Below, one piece after another: positions 58,218-64,000 of a DNA stretch of 64,000 nt; the first letter of the stretch is position 1; each line of letters opens with the position of its first letter. Made by a program: the position numbers and the translations under genes. Origin of the DNA: Desulfovibrio sp. JC010 (lineage in GTDB: Bacteria > Desulfobacterota > Desulfovibrionia > Desulfovibrionales > Desulfovibrionaceae); the NCBI RefSeq assembly GCF_010470675.1, contig NZ_VOIQ01000014.1:1-64000 (forward strand), written 5' to 3'. Under the pieces are notes generated by a model. It had not been told where the DNA came from, searched no databases, and was given only the letters and a program-made list of their open reading frames with translations.

Positions 58218-59345
58218 TCAGTCAATATATTTGAGCGGGACAAGAACGCGGATCCTGGGAGGCAGCTTCTTGGCCCTGCTGAAATTGTTTATTCTTATGA
58301 TTGCCGTTTCAGTCATTTCAGTACCTTCAGCAATCAGATGCACTTCGTCTTCACTCCAGAGTCCCTCATCCAGAATCATGCCCGCCTTGAGTTCCTCAAG
58401 ATCAATTTCGCGGCGCACGTATCCATCCTCTCCAGCTGTTCCTTTTTCAAGGACGTCCAGAATTTTGGAGTCGTAAATACCTTCCATGCCGCGCAGGATG
58501 CCTATTGCATCCATCTTATCAATCTTTTGTTGGATAAGGGAATCATAATCAAGGCATGCCTTCAGCACTCTTGACTCAACAGGCATGGTCGGGTTTTCAT
58601 CCAGCCTGTCATTCTGGTGCTGGATGATTTCTGAAACTGTTTCCATGCGTGGAATCTGGGCAAGCATGCCCGCAGTTACTGAAGGGTGCATGTCGTAGCC
58701 CTGGCGTTCCTCGTCAGTCATATCCTCCCCGGTAAAGACTTTCTGGAGAACTGTATCCGGCAAGGTTACGCAGCCCAGCTGGCCCAGCATGGCGGCCAGA
58801 TCAAGGTAGAGGGTCTGCTTCAGGTTCAGGTGTTGGCCTACATATCCGGCCAGCCGGCGGACTCTTTCGCTGCGCCCGAAGGCTTCCGGGTTGACCAGTG
58901 CCAGAATGTCGGTGAGTACCTTCACGCTTCCCCGTAATGTGCCGCGCAGCAGTTCCCGTTCGGCCATGACCAGCGAATATTGCTTCATGGCCGCTTCAAG
59001 GGTGCGGATCATTTCATCAATGGAGCTGGGTTTGGTCAGGAAACGGAATACAGATCCTTCATTAACCGCGGAAATTGCAGCTTCAAGGTCGGCGTGGCCG
59101 GTCAGCATGACCCGGATTGTATCCGGCGAAAGCTGCTTCACTTTGGTGAGAAAGGTGATCCCGTCCATTTTCGGCATTTTCAGGTCTGAAACAACAATTG
59201 CATACGGTCCTGAAGTCCTGACTTTTTCCAATCCTTCTTCCGGTCCGAGAGCTGTTTGCACTTTGAATCTTTTGCGCAGCAGGGCTCTGTAGGTATCCAG
59301 TATATTCTGTTCATCATCTACAAAAAGAATCTTATTTTTCTTCAT
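58218..59345 (-). CDS. Response regulator with degenerate HD-GYP domain
   Basis: 375 residues from the ATG at 59345 (GGAG eight bases before), overlapping the upstream gene by 14 bases. Receiver: ILFVDDEQN, phospho-Asp in VVSDLKMPKMDG, Lys in LTKPSS. The output resembles an RpfG-type HD-GYP domain, but the HD pair is replaced (AAMLGQLGC for ALLHDIGK) and no GYP is left (GYDMHPSVTAGML). It cannot be an active c-di-GMP hydrolase and is likely a binding module. Confidence 0.85.
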   Translation of the reverse strand: MKKNKILFVDDEQNILDTYRALLRKRFKVQTALGPEEGLEKVRTSGPYAIVVSDLKMPKMDGITFLTKVKQLSPDTIRVMLTGHADLEAAISAVNEGSVFRFLTKPSSIDEMIRTLEAAMKQYSLVMAERELLRGTLRGSVKVLTDILALVNPEAFGRSERVRRLAGYVGQHLNLKQTLYLDLAAMLGQLGCVTLPDTVLQKVFTGEDMTDEERQGYDMHPSVTAGMLAQIPRMETVSEIIQHQNDRLDENPTMPVESRVLKACLDYDSLIQQKIDKMDAIGILRGMEGIYDSKILDVLEKGTAGEDGYVRREIDLEELKAGMILDEGLWSEDEVHLIAEGTEMTETAIIRINNFSRAKKLPPRIRVLVPLKYID

Positions 59346-60546
59346 GTGCATTCTCCAACAGGTTGTTACATGCAGCACGCCAGTCATTAATATACTTTAA
59401 AAGACCTGCCTCTGCCAGCTTGTCTGCATTGAATTCCGAAAATATATAGCCGCTACTGTGAGGAATAAGTTCATGTTGCAACACATCCGCTGTATGGATT
59501 GCATGGGTGGGAGTAAACGTATCTGCGCAATTTTCAAGGGAGTGATGGTAGTAGACCATTTTGACGATATCATTGCTGAATCCCCATAAACCCAGCAGGT
59601 AAGCTCCCACTTCCGCGTGGCTTACTCCGAGAATCTCTTTTTCCACATCAATAACCGGGCCGCCGAATTCCCGGACGTGTTTAAGAACTTCTTTGTATTT
59701 TGTGTTCATCTCGGTGATGAATACGAATTTGCCTATGTCATGGAGCAGACCGCCCACAAAGCAGTCTGTTGCGGTCTTTTCGTCCATATCCATTAAGGCG
59801 CATATTTCTTTGGCAAGATATCCTGTCTGCAGGCAGTGTCCCCAGAGTTTCTCTATGGAATAATGGCCGAGGATGTCTGTATCCAGCTCCTGGAGGAAAT
59901 GTACCCCGAGAATCAATCCCTTAAGCACGTTAGTGCCCAGAAGCACAGCTGCTCTGGAAGGGCAGGAAACAGAGCCGTAGAAACCGAAGAAAGATGAATT
60001 GACTACTTTAAGCAGAGTTGTGGATATTCCCGGATCCATTCTGGCAAGTTCTCCGATCCTCTGCAGGTTTGGTTCAGGCTTGTTCAGTTCCCGGGTTATT
60101 TTAATGTATAAATCCGGCAGCGCCGGCAGGGTGTCCAGCCCGGTTACTATTGTCCTGACTTTCTGGTCTGCAAGAATAGGGCGTAGTTCCAGCATCCTGC
60201 GGATTGTTTCGATGAGGACTTCTGTATTGCAGGGTTTGCTCAGAAACTGGTGGGTGTGCTTTGCTGATTTCAGCAGTGACTGCATGTCCGAATGTCCGGA
60301 TAGCATGATGCGGACTGTGTCCGGCTGCATGTCGGCTACATTGCGCATCAGTTCACAGCCGTCCATATCCGGCATTTTCATGTCAGAAATAACAACGTCA
60401 AATTCAGTTTTGTTGACCTTTTCCAGCGCGTCCCGCCCGGTGGAAGCAAATCTGCTTTTCCATTCCTTGCGCAGGCCGTGCATCATGGCCCTGAAGCTGT
60501 CCAGAATATTCTTATCATCGTCGACAAAGAGAATTTTCGGGCTCAT
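59332..60546 (-). CDS. Response regulator with HDOD output domain
   Basis: 404 residues. Receiver 1-120: ILFVDDDKN, phospho-Asp in VVISDMKMPDMDGC, Lys in LSKPCN. HDOD domain about 130-340 with LPALPDLYIKITREL, DPGISTTLLKVVNSSFFGF and GGLLHDIGKFVF. HDOD proteins are non-catalytic relatives of HD hydrolases used in signalling. Translationally coupled to the following regulator by an overlap. Confidence 0.92.
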   Translation of the reverse strand: MSPKILFVDDDKNILDSFRAMMHGLRKEWKSRFASTGRDALEKVNKTEFDVVISDMKMPDMDGCELMRNVADMQPDTVRIMLSGHSDMQSLLKSAKHTHQFLSKPCNTEVLIETIRRMLELRPILADQKVRTIVTGLDTLPALPDLYIKITRELNKPEPNLQRIGELARMDPGISTTLLKVVNSSFFGFYGSVSCPSRAAVLLGTNVLKGLILGVHFLQELDTDILGHYSIEKLWGHCLQTGYLAKEICALMDMDEKTATDCFVGGLLHDIGKFVFITEMNTKYKEVLKHVREFGGPVIDVEKEILGVSHAEVGAYLLGLWGFSNDIVKMVYYHHSLENCADTFTPTHAIHTADVLQHELIPHSSGYIFSEFNADKLAEAGLLKYINDWRAACNNLLENAHEEK

Positions 60547-60669
60547 ATTGCACCTTATGTAAGATTTATTAGAATTGTGATCTTTGCTTTATTAATATCG
60601 CCTTTTTGTTTTTTTTGTAAAGGAAATAACAATGCTTATCTTGGGTAAATGAATATTTATAATACAATA

Positions 60670-62937
60670 TTATTCCGCCCCATCCCCACGCGGAAATGTG
60701 ATGGTGAAACAGGCTCCCTGATCCGGCTTTGTGGATGCGGTTATGGTTCCGTTGTAGTCCTTGATGATTCCGTAGGATATGGAAAGGCCCAGCCCGGTTC
60801 CTTTGCCCACGTCTTTGGTGGTGAAGAACGGCTCAAAGAGGCGGGCCTGAATATGTCCGGGAATGCCCGGTCCGGTATCGCAGATTTCAATTGTTATTTC
60901 ATCTTCGCTGAAGTCTGTGGAAATGTATATTTTCTTGTCATCAGCCAGAGGAACTGCGTCTTTCCAGCGTTCTTCAATTGCATCTCGGGCATTGATGAGC
61001 AGGTTGATGACCACCTGTTCAAGTCTGTTGGCATCGGCCATAATTATGGGCAGATGGCTGTTCAGGTTCCATTCAACGCTGATATTGCGCAGGGTCAGCT
61101 GCCTGCTGAAAAATTCAAATCCCCGGCGCAGCACATCGTTGACCTGCACGGGCATGGTTTTCATATCTGATTTACGGCCGAACTCGCGCATGTGGTCGAT
61201 GATCTTGCTGGCCCTGTTGACGTGGGTGTCCACACCTTCCGCCATTTCACGCAGAATCTTCGGTTCTATTTCCTGATCCCGCGAAGCCTTGCGCATAAGC
61301 AGGTTGCTGATGGTCTTGAGGATTGCAAGGGGCTGGTTCAGTTCATGGGCCACCCCGGATGCCATCTCACCCAGTGTACTCATCTTGCTTGCCTGAATCA
61401 GCTGTTGTTCGGCTTCCAGCTTCTGGGTCACATCACTACAGGTGATGATCAGGGTTTTATTGCCGTCAAATTCGGCCGGGGAAATACGCAGTATGGCATA
61501 GATGGCGGTTCCGGACTTTGTGACCTGAGAGCAGGGGCCGATTTCCTGTTTTACCTTAAGCAGGTGTTCGTAGTCCGGCCGTTCTTCTTCGCGGAAAAGA
61601 TGCAGGAAAGAACTGCCCAGAATCATTTTTCGCGAATAGCCGTAAATTTCTTCCACCGGGTCATTGCAGTTGAGGATGGACAGATCTTCGGCATCAAGCA
61701 CAAACACCGCTTCGGGGATGGAATCAAAAATTGCGTGGTAACGCTGCTCGGATGCGGCAAGGCTTACTTCGAGTTCCTTGCGGCGGGTAATGTCGAGCAT
61801 CATTTCCATGGCGGCGACGATTTTTCCATCACGGTCTTTGATGGGGGAAGTGTAAACGATCCAGTGGATGGGGTTGCCGTCCTTGGATCGACCTGATTCC
61901 TCGCTCATGTGCGGGGTCAGGTCAAAAAAAGTTCTTTCCACCGGACATTCTTCGCATTTGCTGTCGCGGTCCTTGTTGATCTGGTAACACTGCCTGCCGC
62001 GCGGTTTGCCGAAATGCTTTTCGTAAGCCTTGTTGTGGCGGATGACTTTGAAGTTGAGATCAACCACGGAAACAAGACAGGGTACATTGTCAAAGAGGTC
62101 GCGGTATTCTTCTTTCTGCTCCAGCAGGGCGCGGTGTTTTTCCTGTACCTGCCTGCCCATCATGTTGAATGCATCGGCAAGGGTGCCGATTTCATCGGTC
62201 TGGGCCAGCTGTATTTCAACAAAATCCTGTTCCGATCCGAATTCACGGGTGGCCGTGATTAACTGGCTGATAGGTTTGAATATGAAATTGTAGGCAAATA
62301 CGAAAAGAGCACCGAATGTTGCAATAAATACGACCAGTGCAATTCCGAAGTTGGCCCGTTCAAAAGTAGCCAACATGGAGTTTTTCTTTTCCGTGGATAT
62401 TTCAAGGTCAAGCAGACCGAGCAGTTTCTCATCAACAGCGTGAACATGACAGGGACCCGGAGCACACCCTTCCGAGTTGGGGATCGGGGTCATGATGCCC
62501 ATGAACTGTCTGCCGTTTACGGTTTTCAGTCTGGTGCGCTGTTCAAGGTCCATGGTGGCCGGAGGATCATCGTGTTGGTGGCAGTTCCAACAGGGCGGGC
62601 TTTTGATGTCGATGACATTGTGGATTTCATCCGGGTCGTTGGAGTAGATGATCTCTCCTTTTTTATTGATAACCCGGATGGACTTGATTTCGCCCTGCCT
62701 GCTGATGTTGTTGATGTCGTTCTGAATGAACTCTTTGGAGTCGAGCAGCATGGCGTGATGCAGACTGAGCAGCACGGTATCGGAAAGCATGGCTATATCG
62801 GACTGGATATTGCCGGTGACGTTCTTTTTGAAAAAGACCACATTGAAACTGGTCCAGAGAATCACGCTCAGGAGCAGGGTGATTCCCCCGGAAAGGATCA
62901 TTTTCATGATCAGGGTGTGACGGTACTTTTTGAACAA
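60670..62937 (-). CDS. Sensor histidine kinase with periplasmic c-heme motifs
   Basis: 755 residues, TTG start after GGATG. Between two membrane segments (about 12-35 and 196-216) the periplasmic domain holds CWNCH (116-120), a classical c-type heme motif, and CAPGPCH (158-164), a C-x4-CH variant. HAMP about 217-270, PAS with CEECP cysteines, a second PAS, HisKA with GVAHELNQPLAIL and a HATPase with NLLINARDAI and GKGTGLGLSI. The domain is like heme-binding Tll0287/dCache-type sensors that respond to redox state or gases. Located between an Rrf2 gene and the HDOD regulator, likely its partner. Confidence 0.9.
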   Translation of the reverse strand: MFKKYRHTLIMKMILSGGITLLLSVILWTSFNVVFFKKNVTGNIQSDIAMLSDTVLLSLHHAMLLDSKEFIQNDINNISRQGEIKSIRVINKKGEIIYSNDPDEIHNVIDIKSPPCWNCHQHDDPPATMDLEQRTRLKTVNGRQFMGIMTPIPNSEGCAPGPCHVHAVDEKLLGLLDLEISTEKKNSMLATFERANFGIALVVFIATFGALFVFAYNFIFKPISQLITATREFGSEQDFVEIQLAQTDEIGTLADAFNMMGRQVQEKHRALLEQKEEYRDLFDNVPCLVSVVDLNFKVIRHNKAYEKHFGKPRGRQCYQINKDRDSKCEECPVERTFFDLTPHMSEESGRSKDGNPIHWIVYTSPIKDRDGKIVAAMEMMLDITRRKELEVSLAASEQRYHAIFDSIPEAVFVLDAEDLSILNCNDPVEEIYGYSRKMILGSSFLHLFREEERPDYEHLLKVKQEIGPCSQVTKSGTAIYAILRISPAEFDGNKTLIITCSDVTQKLEAEQQLIQASKMSTLGEMASGVAHELNQPLAILKTISNLLMRKASRDQEIEPKILREMAEGVDTHVNRASKIIDHMREFGRKSDMKTMPVQVNDVLRRGFEFFSRQLTLRNISVEWNLNSHLPIIMADANRLEQVVINLLINARDAIEERWKDAVPLADDKKIYISTDFSEDEITIEICDTGPGIPGHIQARLFEPFFTTKDVGKGTGLGLSISYGIIKDYNGTITASTKPDQGACFTITFPRGDGAE

Positions 62938-62961
62938 ATTACATCCCCTGATCTTTAAAAA

Positions 62962-63393
62962 TTAATCCGGCCTGTCCATGGGGCAGAGGTTCGCGTCCTT
63001 TATCAGGTCGGCGAGGGTGTAGGAATCGAGCATTTTGTACATGGCCTGATTGGCGTCATCCCAGATGGAACGGCGCAGACAGACCGCAGCACGCGGACAG
63101 GTGGTCACGTCACCGTCGCAATCGAGAATGATATCTTCGCCTTCAAGTGCTTCCGTAAGCTTGCCGAGGGTGATTTTTTCCGGGGGCATGGTCAGCACGT
63201 TGCCGCCGTTAGGGCCGCGTTTGCCGATGATGTATCCGCCTTCTTTGAGAAGTTTAAGTATTTTTTCAAGGTACTTGAGTGAAATATTTTCCCGGCGTGC
63301 GGAATCCTTGCTGGGCACCGGGCCGTGTTCGGAGTGCAGGGCAATGTCTAGCAGCAGTCTTGCGCCGTATCTTGAGCGGGTGGTAAGTTTCAT
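62962..63393 (-). CDS. Rrf2-family transcription regulator with cysteine cluster
   Basis: 143 residues. Winged helix MKLTTRSRYGARLLLDIALH with YLEKILKLLKEGGYI recognition part; the Rrf2 cysteine set is CDGDVTTCPRAAVC, suitable for an Fe-S cluster. Such proteins (IscR, NsrR, RsrR relatives) sense Fe-S status, NO or redox state. It is 24 bases before the heme-kinase gene and likely in one operon. Confidence 0.9.
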   Translation of the reverse strand: MKLTTRSRYGARLLLDIALHSEHGPVPSKDSARRENISLKYLEKILKLLKEGGYIIGKRGPNGGNVLTMPPEKITLGKLTEALEGEDIILDCDGDVTTCPRAAVCLRRSIWDDANQAMYKMLDSYTLADLIKDANLCPMDRPD

Positions 63394-63493
63394 TTTAAAT
63401 CTACTGGCTTAATATTATTAGATTATCTTGTGTCCTGTCTTGCTCTTATAACAGGATACAGGTTGGATTGAAAGGTGCAATGGGTAACCGGTG

Positions 63494-64000
63494 CTATGAG
63501 CACTGGCTGAGCGGAGTCTGTTTCTTGAGCTCAACTTTGCGGGGCAGGGTGATGGTGAAGGTTGTGCCCTTGCCCGGCTCTGATTCCACGGTGATACTGC
63601 CGCCGTGCTGTTCAATGGTCTGGTTTGAAATGAACAACCCGATCCCGGTTCCCCGTTTGCCTTTTGATGAAAAGAATAGGGTGAATATTTTATCCCGGGT
63701 TTCGCGGTCCATTCCGGCACCGTTATCACTTATGGTCAGTTCAATTTTCTCGCCGAGGTCGCGGGCGGAAACATTGATGAAGTATTCATGGTCCGGCTTT
63801 TTATACTCGCAGGCATCCACACCGTTTTCAAGGAAGTTGACAATTGCTGCGGACATGGAACTGCTGTCCACTTCAATACTGCCCATTTCTTCGGGAATAT
63901 CCATATTGAATTTTACGTCAGCGGCTGCGGCTTTGGGTACGATCAGGGCGGCGGTATCGCGCAGGAAATGGCCAGCGGGAACAGTCTCAACCTCAATCTC
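63494..64000 (-). CDS. Sensor histidine kinase, C-terminal part only
   Basis: The frame is open to the window edge (169 codons visible, N-terminus beyond 64000). HATPase domain: FLENGVDACEY (N box), ISDNGAGMDRE (G1) and GKRGTGIGLFIS (G2), ending GTTFTITLP. The sensor and phospho-His parts are not in the window. Upstream of the Rrf2 gene on the same strand, extending the signalling array. Confidence 0.9.
   Translation of the reverse strand, partial: EIEVETVPAGHFLRDTAALIVPKAAAADVKFNMDIPEEMGSIEVDSSSMSAAIVNFLENGVDACEYKKPDHEYFINVSARDLGEKIELTISDNGAGMDRETRDKIFTLFFSSKGKRGTGIGLFISNQTIEQHGGSITVESEPGKGTTFTITLPRKVELKKQTPLSQCS

Noticed and set aside
63431-63460. TGTCCTGT / ACAGGATA inverted repeat as terminator
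   Set aside because: Weak, mismatched stem without a clear U-run on the relevant strand.

Overview
The window reads as chromosomal DNA of a free-living, Gram-negative anaerobe, most likely a Desulfovibrio/Maridesulfovibrio-type sulfate reducer. This is inferred from gene content: an oxygen-independent sulfatase maturase, hopanoid synthesis, nickel-uptake accessory proteins, a ferredoxin-thioredoxin-reductase-type protein, many sensor kinases and a thrS-infC-rpmI-rplT-pheS-pheT operon. Only inspection was possible; no database search was run.

Layout. 1-2.3 kb: 3' part of a 5S rRNA gene, a pentapeptide-repeat protein and a rhodanese + TauE-type exporter operon behind a twin-palindrome promoter. 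2.3-8.6 kb: a compact phage-derived block (holin, small membrane protein, zinc proteins, small and large terminase, portal) ending in a terminator, with no capsid, tail or integrase gene. 8.7-15.5 kb: an OB-like protein, a DUF4198/NikL-like pair, an outer-membrane protein with its TetR regulator, a two-gene permease with a NifX-like domain, and an A/T-rich membrane pentapeptide protein. 15.5-22.2 kb (minus strand): the conserved translation operon, where infC appears to start at AUA. 22.5-30.6 kb (minus): sulfatase and its radical-SAM maturase, two DUF2059 proteins, and a TetR / squalene-hopene cyclase / thioesterase operon.

A tRNA-Arg(CCU) at 30.8 kb marks the left side of an accessory island running to about 54.1 kb. 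It begins with a soluble VirD4/TraG-like ATPase and a lysine-rich repeat protein, then transposase remnants and a ParD-like fusion protein. Its main content is a nine-gene, same-strand cluster (36.48-53.18 kb). A small membrane protein, a MotA/ExbB/ZorA-like channel with about 90-residue tail repeats, a MotB/ExbD-like partner and a sigma-54 activator without a receiver domain form the first half. Then come two successive pairs, each a secreted/membrane VWA protein followed by a tubulin-like protein, and a final soluble protein. A very good sigma-54 promoter with two upstream palindromes lies exactly between the activator and the first VWA gene. I know of no named system with this composition. 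It looks like a proton-driven, envelope-anchored machine with cytoskeletal-type GTPases, possibly in conflict or stress response. Copies of one long intergenic repeat and a DUF6573 gene or its remnant bracket this cluster on both sides. A glutaredoxin + FTR-like pair follows.

54.2-64 kb: an orphan Nif11 protein, then a long minus-strand signalling array: two full PAS sensor kinases (one with periplasmic c-heme motifs), two response regulators (HDOD output and a degenerate HD-GYP output), a solute-binding protein, an Rrf2 regulator and the C-terminal part of another kinase that runs off the window.
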